Shown here: positions 6,131-13,061 of the stretch, one piece after another
Numbering within the stretch: the stretch's first letter is position 1
Layout: every line of letters starts with the position of its first letter
Source: JBAXHO01 sp037138855
GTDB lineage: Bacteria > Patescibacteriota > Dojkabacteria > B142 > OLB20
Assembly (NCBI GenBank): GCA_037138855.1
Contig: JBAXHO010000019.1
Coordinates: 1 to 33,386 of the forward strand
Direction of reading: 5' to 3'
DNA: 33,386 nt
Notes under the pieces: generated by a model
What the model saw: only the letters and a program-made list of their open reading frames with translations
Told to the model about the DNA's origin: nothing
The model's database searches: none
Translations under genes and position numbers: made by a program

Positions 6131-6430
6131 ATGAATACAATAAATATTAAAACAATTAAAAAATCATTTACTCCAATCCTTCTAAAAGCTGGTGTTAAAA
6201 AATCATCAATTTTTGGTTCGTTTGCACGTGGAGAAGATAATGCTCTAAGTGATATTGATTTATTGGTTGATTTTCCAAGGGGAAAAGGATTGTTTGAATT
6301 TGCTGGGCTTAAAATTGAACTTGAGAAGGTCATAAATAGAAAAGTTGATCTTTTAACTTATAGTTCGATTAGTCCATTAATTCGCGAACAAATATTAGCT
6401 GATCAAATAGTAATTTATGAAGAAAGATAA
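6131..6430 (+). CDS. mntA: MntA-type nucleotidyltransferase antitoxin
   Basis: This 99-residue minimal nucleotidyltransferase has the canonical GSX10DXD motif: Gly29-Ser30 and Asp41/Asp43, in GSFARG...SDIDLLVDF. In characterised MntA-HepT systems this enzyme adds AMP units to a Tyr in HepT and so silences the toxin. The gene overlaps hepT by 14 nt, the tight arrangement expected for coupled synthesis. The predicted promoter would give a leaderless message. Imperfect direct repeats flank the pair (5999 and 6752), suggesting a module that has moved or been inserted. The family call is firm; activity is inferred. Confidence 0.92.
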   Translation: MNTINIKTIKKSFTPILLKAGVKKSSIFGSFARGEDNALSDIDLLVDFPRGKGLFEFAGLKIELEKVINRKVDLLTYSSISPLIREQILADQIVIYEER

Positions 6431-6755
6431 TACAGTTTTAATTAATCACATTTTAGATAGCATTCTCCAAATTGAGAAATATGTGAATGGGATTACTGAA
6501 GTTGAGTTTCTTGATAATACCCTAGTTCAAGATGCTGTACTAAGGCGTTTGGAGATTATTGGCGAAGCAGCTAACAAAATCTCTGATGATTTCAAGAATG
6601 ATAACAGCACCATCGAATGGAAGGAAGCTGTTACATTTCGTAATATACTTATTCACCAGTATTTTGAAGTAGATCTTAAAATAATTTGGGATACTGTAAT
6701 AAATGATATCCCGAAATTAAAGGTGGCACTATTGAACATTAAATCGAAATTCTAA
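6417..6755 (+). CDS. hepT: HepT-like HEPN ribonuclease toxin (DUF86)
   Basis: The 112 residues form an all-helical HEPN protein. RNILIHQY at 75-82 is an exact RX4HXY motif: Arg75 and His80 form the RNase site, and Tyr82 is the residue that MntA modifies in known systems. VQDAVLRRLEIIGEAANKIS is the typical DUF86 second helix. It is the downstream partner of mntA, with starts and stops overlapping by 14 nt (ATG at 6417, mntA stop at 6428-6430). Expected to cleave RNA (tRNA in studied cases) when not modified. All key residues are present, so both genes look functional. Confidence 0.92.
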   Translation: MKKDNTVLINHILDSILQIEKYVNGITEVEFLDNTLVQDAVLRRLEIIGEAANKISDDFKNDNSTIEWKEAVTFRNILIHQYFEVDLKIIWDTVINDIPKLKVALLNIKSKF

Positions 6756-6780
6756 CTTCATCCACAAAACTGAGATTAAT
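6752..6780 (+). repeat. right imperfect direct repeat flanking mntA-hepT
   Basis: Partner of 5999-6027. It begins inside the last codons of hepT (stop TAA at 6753-6755). Confidence 0.5.
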
Positions 6781-6835
6781 TCAAAGTAATTCTGCCATCA
6801 ACACAATTCTTCCTAGAACTGCAATTCTAAATCAA

Positions 6836-6931
6836 TTACTTTATATTTGGATCAGGACCACCGATTCGTTTTCTGATTTCATCAAATCCCGATTTATCTA
6901 AGTTTGTGTTAATATCTAACGATAAGCACAT
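6836..6931 (-). CDS. possible 31-residue small protein
   Basis: A minus-strand frame runs from ATG (6929-6931) to TAA (6836-6838) in an otherwise empty 201-nt spacer. The composition is protein-like: hydrophilic, with FDEIRKRIGGPDPN near the C-terminus. It could be a real small protein or the tail of a decayed gene. There is no ribosome-binding site and no clear promoter, and I recognise no family. Confidence 0.2.
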   Translation of the reverse strand: MCLSLDINTNLDKSGFDEIRKRIGGPDPNIK

Positions 6932-6956
6932 ACAACATTTTTGATAAAATTATTCA

Positions 6957-7547
6957 ATGGCGGACATAAAAAATCTTCTGGGCTATATTGCTACTTTATT
7001 AGTTTTTGTTAGTTATATTCCATATATTCGAGACGTTCTTAGTGGAAAAACTAAACCCCATCCTTATACATGGTTTTTGTGGTCTTTTATTACTTTGATT
7101 GCTTTTGGGCTACAATTTGTCGGCGGAGCAGGATCAGGATCGTTGGTAACTCTAGCTGCAGCTATCATGTGTGTTGTGGTCTTGATCTTAACCCTCCTGC
7201 AAAAAAATAAAATTGAAATTGTAAAAAAGGATATTATTTTTTTTATTTTCGCTTTTATTGCTCTTGGTTTATGGCTCATCGCCAAACAACCTATCATTTC
7301 TGCTATTCTTATTACAGCAACCGATTTTGTCGCTTTCTTTCCTACCATTAGAAAATCGTGGAATAAACCTTATTCAGAAACAGTATTATTTTACCTTCTC
7401 GAAACCTTTCGTTTTGGACTGGCAATCATCGCCCTCCAAAAGTACTCAATTGTTACTACCCTTTACCCAGCCTGTTGGTTAACTACCGAATTTCTCTTTG
7501 CATTAATGCTAATTTACAGACGGAGACAAGTATCCTCCCACTCTTAA
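6957..7547 (+). CDS. PQ-loop/SWEET-like integral membrane protein
   Basis: The 196 residues hold about seven hydrophobic segments. The first helix pair (LLGYIATLLVFVSYIPYIRDVLSGKTKPHPYTWFLWSFI) carries the helix-P-x-loop pattern of PQ-loop/SemiSWEET proteins. A second, related block (ISAILITATDFVAFFPTIRKSWNKPYSETVLFYLLE) suggests an internal duplication. SWEET-type proteins passively carry sugars; the cargo here is unknown. The ATG at 6957 has no Shine-Dalgarno. It is a single gene, followed 113 nt later by another membrane protein with its own promoter. Confidence 0.6.
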   Translation: MADIKNLLGYIATLLVFVSYIPYIRDVLSGKTKPHPYTWFLWSFITLIAFGLQFVGGAGSGSLVTLAAAIMCVVVLILTLLQKNKIEIVKKDIIFFIFAFIALGLWLIAKQPIISAILITATDFVAFFPTIRKSWNKPYSETVLFYLLETFRFGLAIIALQKYSIVTTLYPACWLTTEFLFALMLIYRRRQVSSHS

Positions 7548-7611
7548 GTTCTAAAACGAATCCGAATACTTAAGGTAATAAGGGATAATTCATATGCACC
7601 CAAAGTTTCCA

Positions 7612-7640
7612 TAGGCAATATTTCGCAATATTGCTATACT
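7612..7640 (+). promoter_or_regulatory. promoter with a palindromic operator in the spacer
   Basis: TAGGCA (7612-7617), a 17-bp spacer and TATACT (7635-7640) precede ATG 7661 by 20 nt. The spacer is filled by a perfect inverted repeat, GCAATATT (7615-7622), TCGC, AATATTGC (7627-7634), as expected for a dimeric repressor site. Confidence 0.5.
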
Positions 7641-7660
7641 TGTACTTTAAAACATAAAGA

Positions 7661-8110
7661 ATGAAAAAAACAGTATTAAGAACTTTTCTTATTGGCCTTC
7701 TAATTACTCTTCTCTGCGTTCCTATTGTTTATCTGATGAATTCAAATAAATTTTTTAGATCCCTCTTTTGTTGTTGGCTGATGATTATTCCTATGTGTAC
7801 AGGGTTCATCACATTTACAAAACTTCATTCTAATAAAGAAAAACTTGTAAGCGCTTTTATTTCTATTTGTCCGATGTTAATTGGATTTTCTGTAATTTTA
7901 ACTTTCATAATACTGAAAGAAATTATCATATCTCCAGATCCAAACTCGGTTTTTGGAGAAGCTCAGCTACTTTTTTCAGTGATGTTTATTTTAATTGATT
8001 TAGCTGTTATAGCGAAATTTGGAATTGGGTTTACCATCCTTTCGTTCGCTGGATATAAACTTAGGGAGAAATATATGAAAAATTCTAAAATTAAAAATAA
8101 ACCTGTATAA
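7661..8110 (+). CDS. four-helix membrane protein of unknown function
   Basis: 149 residues. Four hydrophobic stretches lie at about 8-26, 33-53, 64-87 and 101-135, with a basic C-terminal tail (KLREKYMKNSKIKNKPV) that should face the cytoplasm. Cys and Met are unusually frequent in the second helix (CCWLMIIPMC). I recognise no family. The upstream promoter holds a palindrome, so expression is probably regulated. The stop overlaps the -10 box of the next gene. Confidence 0.55.
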   Translation: MKKTVLRTFLIGLLITLLCVPIVYLMNSNKFFRSLFCCWLMIIPMCTGFITFTKLHSNKEKLVSAFISICPMLIGFSVILTFIILKEIIISPDPNSVFGEAQLLFSVMFILIDLAVIAKFGIGFTILSFAGYKLREKYMKNSKIKNKPV

Positions 8111-8111
8111 T
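8106..8111 (+). promoter_or_regulatory. -10 box for the tRNA-binding-domain gene
   Basis: TATAAT overlaps the stop codon of the preceding gene and lies 27 nt before ATG 8139. The start context is ACCATGG with no Shine-Dalgarno. Confidence 0.45.
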
Positions 8112-8138
8112 CTTCTTATTAATACTTATCTTCCTACC

Positions 8139-8489
8139 ATGGTAGCAAAAACAAAACCAGTTATTTCTTTTGCAGATTTGGAAAAAATCGATATTAGGGT
8201 TGGCCAAATTGAAGATGTGGTAGATATTGAAAAATCAGACAAATTGGTAAAATTAGTTGTAGATTTTGGAGCGTTCACGAGAAATATCCTTGTCGGAATG
8301 AAAAAAGAAAGGGAAAACCCATCTGAAATCAAAGGCAAACAGGCATTATTTGTTGTAAATTTACCAGCTAAAGAGATGTTTGGAGAAATTTCAGAAGGTA
8401 TGTTATTTGATATCGGATATGCCGATGAGATCACACCAGTATTGGCAGAACCAGAAAAACCAGTACCGAATGGGACAAGGGCAGGTTAG
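8139..8489 (+). CDS. tRNA-binding OB-fold protein (CsaA / MetRS C-terminal type)
   Basis: 116 residues. FADLEKIDIRVGQIEDVVDIEKSDKLVKLVVDFGAFTRNILVGM is the standard EMAP-II-like tRNA-binding OB fold found as the C-terminal domain of methionyl-tRNA synthetase and as free CsaA or Trbp111. LPAKEMFGEISEGMLF is the later conserved part (in the family 'p.k..G..SegM.l'). The protein binds the tRNA elbow nonspecifically, assisting tRNA charging or acting as an RNA or protein chaperone. The length fits a free-standing homodimer. It has its own TATAAT. The downstream gene is convergent, with 59 nt between. Confidence 0.88.
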   Translation: MVAKTKPVISFADLEKIDIRVGQIEDVVDIEKSDKLVKLVVDFGAFTRNILVGMKKERENPSEIKGKQALFVVNLPAKEMFGEISEGMLFDIGYADEITPVLAEPEKPVPNGTRAG

Positions 8490-8548
8490 AAAATATCTAC
8501 GACTTCCGCTAGTCAAAATCGAGCGCTAATATACCTGATTATGGGTAT

Positions 8549-8830
8549 TTATTTTAGAGCTTTTAACAACTCACTAGTTTTATTAAATCCTTTAATCTTC
8601 TTAGAAGAAAGCAATTTTTCCATATTTTTGCTATTTTTTAGATATTCAGCTTCTTTATCAGAACTTATTTCATAATTAAAACCTATTTGTATTTCCCCTT
8701 GAGAATATTTAGTGAGAAACAGACGAACGGCATCTTGTACAGAAGATAAACCATCGGATATTGCTCTATGCTCTGCTTTCTCCAAGACCGTTGCCAAAAT
8801 ATTTCTTGTTTGAATAGTTTTAGTTTTCAT
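8549..8830 (-). CDS. ribbon-helix-helix antitoxin-like DNA-binding protein (no toxin partner)
   Basis: 93 residues. The first 45 fit a ribbon-helix-helix: a short strand KTKTIQTRNI, helix LATVLEKAEHRAISDGL, then SSVQDAVRLFLTKY. The Lys-rich C-terminal tail (KNSKNMEKLLSSKKIKGFNKTSELLKALK) resembles the toxin-wrapping tail of ParD/RelB-type antitoxins. No toxin gene lies beside it: its downstream neighbour is the convergent tRNA-binding protein, and the upstream gene is SurE. The promoter contains direct repeats fit for autorepression, so it behaves like an antitoxin whose toxin is lost or elsewhere, or like a stand-alone regulator. Confidence 0.55.
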   Translation of the reverse strand: MKTKTIQTRNILATVLEKAEHRAISDGLSSVQDAVRLFLTKYSQGEIQIGFNYEISSDKEAEYLKNSKNMEKLLSSKKIKGFNKTSELLKALK

Positions 8831-8849
8831 AATTTATATTAATAATTAG

Positions 8850-8886
8850 TACACCAACTATACACCAAACGTATACATATGGTCAA
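8850..8886 (-). promoter_or_regulatory. promoter TTGACC-18-TATAGT with direct-repeat operator
   Basis: On the minus strand the -35 TTGACC is 8886-8881 and the -10 TATAGT is 8862-8857, 18 bp apart. On the plus strand TACACCAAC (8850-8858) and TACACCAAA (8861-8869) are 11-bp-spaced direct repeats covering the -10. One helical turn of spacing suits a ribbon-helix-helix dimer pair. Confidence 0.6.
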
Positions 8887-8926
8887 TCAAAAATTACTCG
8901 AAAATGCTGATGTACTAATGTTAGAT

Positions 8927-9706
8927 TCACCCCTCTAAATGACCTTTCAACTCAGCTAAACGATTTAATTCTGTGTATCTCGCCTTACAGGGAGTAATGG
9001 CAATAAAACCCTGCTGGATAGTCCCGGCATCTGTATCGGGATCGATCTGATCCAATTTATGAATATTATAATGAAAATTACCCTCAGTAATAGCTAAATC
9101 GTGAATGTAATAAGGATCCGGAATCGCTTTGACTACTCTAATTTCTTCAGTTTTTTGTTGCGGAAAATTAATATTCCAAAAAGTTTTTTTAGGGAAATCT
9201 AAATGCAAAGCTTGATCAATTATCCTCCTAGCAATCTTCCCTGGATAATCAAGAAAGCTAATATCAAGATCACCTGTATGGTCTTTGTGCCAATGAAGTG
9301 GATCTGTTACTAATGAAAAAGCTAGCGCTTTAAAACCCAAATTTGCGCCAATAGTAGCAGCACAAACTGTACCTGAAACGAATAATTCTTCTGAAAGATT
9401 AGAACCCATGTTCACCCCAGAAATGATTAAATCAGGTTTCCGCTGCAAATATTCCAAAGCAAAATAAACAGCATCTGCTGGAGTGCCATCCACCCAAATG
9501 GCCTCATGACCATCGACTAGTTCTTTCCCCCAGCCCACTGCTTTTGTCAAAGATAACTTCGCCCCCACTCCAGATTGTTGTTCTTTAGTCGCAATAATTT
9601 GGTAGTCATAATCAGCAGCGACGATTCTTTTGATAAGAATAGTTCCTTCGGAACGAATCGAGTCATCACCAGTGATTAAAATGAAAGGTTTAGTATTTGC
9701 TAACAT
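8927..9706 (-). CDS. surE: SurE-family 5'/3'-nucleotidase
   Basis: 259 residues. The SurE motifs are in order: metal-binding ITGDD at 11-15 (Asp14, Asp15), QQSGVG (Ser45), VDGTPADAVYFAL at 72-84, DLIISGVNMGSN with metal ligand Asn99, and VSGTVCAATIGA at 110-121. SurE hydrolyses nucleoside 5'/3'-monophosphates and short polyphosphate in the cytoplasm. Motif I reads TGDDS where most members have TNDDG, a substitution beside the metal site. It begins 17 nt after the stop of the sensor-like gene on the same strand, so the two probably form an operon. Confidence 0.93.
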   Translation of the reverse strand: MLANTKPFILITGDDSIRSEGTILIKRIVAADYDYQIIATKEQQSGVGAKLSLTKAVGWGKELVDGHEAIWVDGTPADAVYFALEYLQRKPDLIISGVNMGSNLSEELFVSGTVCAATIGANLGFKALAFSLVTDPLHWHKDHTGDLDISFLDYPGKIARRIIDQALHLDFPKKTFWNINFPQQKTEEIRVVKAIPDPYYIHDLAITEGNFHYNIHKLDQIDPDTDAGTIQQGFIAITPCKARYTELNRLAELKGHLEG

Positions 9707-9723
9707 TGCTAGAAAAGCTAATT

Positions 9724-10323
9724 TTATCTTAATTTTTTATTAGAAATCTTCTTTTTATCTAGGCTAAGCGATAGCACCTCAAATGTCACTCCCATAGTCA
9801 TTACCCAGCCAATTATTACCATTTTTTGTAATTGCTGCTCCCGTGCTTCCACCTCCCGTAATGATCGTCCAGCCAGGACATAGCCCACTTTACCCTGCAT
9901 GATTGGGATCAAAACCGCAGCGACTCGAACATTTTTCTCCGGCGCCCAGGTAAACCGGTTTTCATTATTTACCAAAGTCCGAGATTGCAAAAAACCAGGA
10001 TTTTTAATCGTCGCTTCAAAAGAGCCTGCTGGAGGAATAGGAATCTCTGAACTTAAAAAGACATTGCTGGTAATTGGTTTTCTTTGATTATCATAAATTA
10101 TGATAAATGGAGCTAAACTAGATGATAAATCCACCTGCTCACCGGCAATTTGATTAATTGGTGCTTCACCATCAGCAATCGCTTTAGCAGCATCCTCTGC
10201 CATTTGAATTTGAGGATCATTAGCACTTTGCCGATAAACTTGCTGCACGACTCCATAAATCACTCCAAATATACAGGTAATACTAACTGCAAAGGGAGCA
10301 AATTTGAAAAATTTCTTCATCAT
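9724..10323 (-). CDS. membrane-anchored extracytoplasmic sensor-like protein
   Basis: 199 residues. A transmembrane helix near the N-terminus (about 8-28) and another at 167-187 enclose an outside domain of about 140 residues containing FIIIYDNQRKPITSNVFLSSEIPIPPAG and VAAVLIPIMQGKVGYVLAGRSLREVEAREQQLQ. This is the arrangement and wording of the CHASE/Cache-like input half of histidine kinases, ending in the juxtamembrane helix, but no kinase or output domain follows. It is either a truncated receptor or a partner-dependent sensor. Upstream of surE in a likely operon. Start ATG 10323, or the next codon, also ATG. Confidence 0.5.
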   Translation of the reverse strand: MMKKFFKFAPFAVSITCIFGVIYGVVQQVYRQSANDPQIQMAEDAAKAIADGEAPINQIAGEQVDLSSSLAPFIIIYDNQRKPITSNVFLSSEIPIPPAGSFEATIKNPGFLQSRTLVNNENRFTWAPEKNVRVAAVLIPIMQGKVGYVLAGRSLREVEAREQQLQKMVIIGWVMTMGVTFEVLSLSLDKKKISNKKLR

Positions 10324-10452
10324 TTTTCATATTAAAAGATATTTTTTACTATACCACCAGCAAAACGGAGTTGCGAATTAATAATCACAACTCAAAAATC
10401 AGTGCAATTTGAGAAAATATTTGTGATAATGAAAAGATATTCAGCTAACCTC

Positions 10453-10962
10453 ATGAAATCAACTCTCATCATCATCTCCGGTTTGCCTAGTACTGGTAAA
10501 AGTACCATTGCAGAAGCTCTTGGAAAAAAATTAAAATTTCCAGTTTTTTCAGTAGGTCCTATTGAATCAGCTATTATTCAAGCAGACATTACTAAAAATT
10601 TTGCCACAGGGCTCGCTGCCTATCTAGTTGCTAAGAATTTGGCTACAGAACAGCTAAAATTAGGTCTTTCTGTTATTATTGACGCAGTGAGTCCTGTACA
10701 AGAAGCTCGTGACATGTGGCTGAAAATTTCAAATAAATATCATGCCCAGTTAAAAATCATTGAGTGTATTTTGGATCCGAAAATCCACCGAGCAAGAATT
10801 GAGCAAAGAGTCCGAAATCTTCCAGGATTTCCCGAAGTCACCTGGTCCGATGTAGAAAAACAAAGAAAAGAATTTTTACCCTGGGAAGAAAGCAGATTGG
10901 TTCTGGATATGTCACAAAATCTTGAAGAAAATATAACAAGAATTTTTAATTATCTTAACTAA
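10453..10962 (+). CDS. P-loop kinase-like AAA_33/zeta-type ATPase
   Basis: I start at ATG 10453 (169 residues), because a GATAAT -10-like box at 10425-10430 would place the transcript start after the earlier GTG 10402 and ATG 10432. STLIIISGLPSTGKST gives Walker A (GLPSTGKS). LGLSVIIDAVSPVQEARDMW is the usual strand with acidic residue, and RARIEQRVRN is the Arg-rich lid. These proteins phosphorylate small molecules, nucleotides or RNA ends (gluconate, chloramphenicol and zeta-like kinases); no acceptor can be named. An AEC transporter starts 3 nt after the stop, so the pair is an operon. Confidence 0.75.
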   Translation: MKSTLIIISGLPSTGKSTIAEALGKKLKFPVFSVGPIESAIIQADITKNFATGLAAYLVAKNLATEQLKLGLSVIIDAVSPVQEARDMWLKISNKYHAQLKIIECILDPKIHRARIEQRVRNLPGFPEVTWSDVEKQRKEFLPWEESRLVLDMSQNLEENITRIFNYLN

Positions 10963-10965
10963 AAA

Positions 10966-11868
10966 ATGTCAGATATTTTTGCCAAAATCCTGCCCATTAT
11001 CCTGATTTTCATACTTGGTGTTTATCTCAGAAAAAGTAAATTCGCGAGCAAAGAGCATGCTGATTTTCTTTTAAAATTAAATTTTTATGTGGCTCTACCT
11101 TCACTAGTGCTACTTACACTTTCACGTATTAAACTGGAAACAAACCTAATTTTTTTTCCAATTATTGGCGTGCTGACAATTCTTACTACATTTGCTGTCA
11201 TCTCAATTTTTGCTAATAAATTTAAACTACCAAAAACTACTCTGGGAGTATTCATTATTGGTGCCATGATAATCAATACCGGATTTACTCTACCCTTTCT
11301 GATTGCAGGGTTTGGTGATGCTGGTTTAATCAGAAAAACAGTTTTCGATCTGGGCAGTGATACCATGAGTTATACTCTGATGTATTACCTGGCCTGTAAA
11401 TATGGCACAGGTTCTCAAGACCCACGTTTAATCATGAAAAAATTAGCTTTATCACCAGTCCAAATGTCATTTATCATTGGATTAATCTTAAATTTCACCC
11501 ACATACCACTCCCTGCTGTAGTAGTAAACTTCCTTACACCACTAAGTAGTTTTGTCAGCCCGGCGATCATGCTATCTTTAGGAATTTATTTAGCACCACA
11601 ACTGAAAGATCTTAAATTAGTAATGATCCCACTGTTCACGAGAATGTTGCTAGGTCTTTTTGCTGGAATTATTTTAACTAGTTTGTTTGGACTCCATGGT
11701 ATGAATCAAGCGATAGGCATTGTGCTTTGTGCTGCTCCAGTAGGCTATATCACTTTAACGTTATCGGCAATGGAGAATCTCGATAAAGAATTTGCAGCAA
11801 ATCTAATCTCATTCTCAATTCTGATTGGATTGGTTTCCACACCTTTACTGATTTTTCTTCTAAGATAG
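10966..11868 (+). CDS. AEC-family (auxin efflux carrier-like) transporter
   Basis: The 300 residues hold about ten hydrophobic helices in two halves. Each half begins with the family's characteristic pattern: FAKILPIILIFILGVYLRKSKF...FLLKLNFYVALPSLVLLTLS, and later PLSSFVSPAIMLSLGIYL. NTGFTLPFLIAGFGDAGL is the conserved mid-helix break with N and P. AEC carriers (MdcF/MleP-like) move organic acids or other small anions across the inner membrane by proton-linked transport. It follows the P-loop kinase by 3 nt. Its last 9 bases overlap the convergent ATPase gene. Confidence 0.85.
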   Translation: MSDIFAKILPIILIFILGVYLRKSKFASKEHADFLLKLNFYVALPSLVLLTLSRIKLETNLIFFPIIGVLTILTTFAVISIFANKFKLPKTTLGVFIIGAMIINTGFTLPFLIAGFGDAGLIRKTVFDLGSDTMSYTLMYYLACKYGTGSQDPRLIMKKLALSPVQMSFIIGLILNFTHIPLPAVVVNFLTPLSSFVSPAIMLSLGIYLAPQLKDLKLVMIPLFTRMLLGLFAGIILTSLFGLHGMNQAIGIVLCAAPVGYITLTLSAMENLDKEFAANLISFSILIGLVSTPLLIFLLR

Positions 11869-12990
11869 ATATTCCAGATAATTCAAACGATTTACTTCTT
11901 GATATGTGGCATTGGGGTAAGTTTCTAAAAATTCCTGTGGCGCCTTTGATTGTTTATCAGTATATTTAAATTCATAACCTTTAATTAATCCACCTTCTTC
12001 TTCAACTGTATCAATCTCTTTTTGCTCATACGTTCTCCAAAAAAAGATATCATGTGGGTCATAATATGAAAGTTTTTTAAATCGTTCGGCAAAAAGATAA
12101 TTTTCCCATAAGACTCCGACATCGCCTCGTAATTGAAGCGGGTTAAAATTATTTATTATTGTGTTATATATACCATTATCTAAAAAATAATATTTTGAAC
12201 TTTTACTAATCTCCTTTCGTAAATTTCTACTAAAACCATTCACTTTTTTTATAACAAAAATTTTTTCAAGAAGATCTAAATATCTGAATACTGTATCTTT
12301 ATGCAAATCAAGGTTATTTCCTAATTCTGAAAGAGAGACTGTCTTACCCACTTGAAAAGCTAACAATCTTAAGAGACTAATAATTTTTTCTGAATTGCGG
12401 ATGTTATCTAATTCTAAAATATCTTTTAATAAATACGAGTTAACCAATTCTTTCAAATAATCCTTTTTTTCAGCTTCATTTTTTAAATTATATAAATTTG
12501 GATAAGTACCAAAAATCAAGCTATTATCAATTAAAGATTGATGATAAGTAATACCAAAATTATTAATTTCTTCCCGAACAGAAATTGGGAAAAGATAAAA
12601 AGTTTGTTTCCGTCCAGTTAAAGGCTCTCCAGTCTGATTTAATAAATCAAAAGCTGACGAACCACTAGCAATCACTTTGATTCCAGGTATATGATCAACT
12701 ATTAACTTTAAACTCAAACCAATACCTGGTATTTTCTGTGCTTCGTCAATAATCAAAACTGTACTATCTTCAACAAATTGTTTCAGTTTCTCGATTACAT
12801 TATCACTAACTTGTTCCTGAATAATTCGATCTTCGCCAGAAACAAATTTAATTTTTTCTTTTTCAGCCAGATCTTTTTTAATAATATTTAGTAAATACGT
12901 TTTACCCACACGTCTTGGACCCACTATCAAAGTAACCTGATTAGGTTTAAGTGAACTAAAAATCTTAGGATAAACTTCTCTTGTTAGCAT
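11860..12990 (-). CDS. AAA_14 / DUF4143 ATP-binding protein
   Basis: 376 residues. Walker A GPRRVGKT is at 24-31, Walker B VLIIDEAQKI at 78-87, and sensor-like ASGSSAFDLL near 108-117. A winged-helix region (TVSLSELGNNLDLHKDTVFRYLDLLEKIFVIKKV) follows around 215-250, and the C-terminal nuclease-like DUF4143 part has FFWRTYEQKEIDTVEEEGGLIKGYEFKY (D...E.K pattern). This architecture is common in streamlined bacteria and archaea and has no settled function; links to mobile elements or defence have been proposed. The gene is preceded by a strong palindromic promoter. It overlaps the convergent AEC gene by 9 bp. Confidence 0.85.
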   Translation of the reverse strand: MLTREVYPKIFSSLKPNQVTLIVGPRRVGKTYLLNIIKKDLAEKEKIKFVSGEDRIIQEQVSDNVIEKLKQFVEDSTVLIIDEAQKIPGIGLSLKLIVDHIPGIKVIASGSSAFDLLNQTGEPLTGRKQTFYLFPISVREEINNFGITYHQSLIDNSLIFGTYPNLYNLKNEAEKKDYLKELVNSYLLKDILELDNIRNSEKIISLLRLLAFQVGKTVSLSELGNNLDLHKDTVFRYLDLLEKIFVIKKVNGFSRNLRKEISKSSKYYFLDNGIYNTIINNFNPLQLRGDVGVLWENYLFAERFKKLSYYDPHDIFFWRTYEQKEIDTVEEEGGLIKGYEFKYTDKQSKAPQEFLETYPNATYQEVNRLNYLEYLS

Positions 12991-13006
12991 TATTTTGTCT
13001 AATTAG

Positions 13007-13052
13007 GCTAATATATTAGCGGAATTATACCAAATTCCGCTAATAGAATCAA
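13007..13052 (-). promoter_or_regulatory. promoter TTGATT-17-TATAAT with nested palindromes
   Basis: Minus-strand -35 TTGATT is 13052-13047 and -10 TATAAT is 13029-13024. Perfect 12-bp arms (13015-13026 and 13033-13044, 6-bp spacer) straddle the -10. A second perfect 14-bp palindrome, GCTAATATATTAGC (13007-13020), shares bases with one arm. The leader to the ATG at 12990 is about 26 nt. The layout suits a repressor with more than one site. Confidence 0.65.
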
Positions 13053-13061
13053 ATCTCTTAT

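Noticed and set aside
8528..8552. Bidirectional terminator between the tRNA-binding and ribbon-helix-helix genes
   Set aside because: Only ATACC/GGTAT (5 bp, 8-nt loop) pairs; too weak to call, despite the T-rich flank.
10402..10452. GTG 10402 or ATG 10432 as start of the P-loop kinase
   Set aside because: The candidate -10 box at 10425-10430 lies between or over them, and the P-loop strand begins right after ATG 10453.
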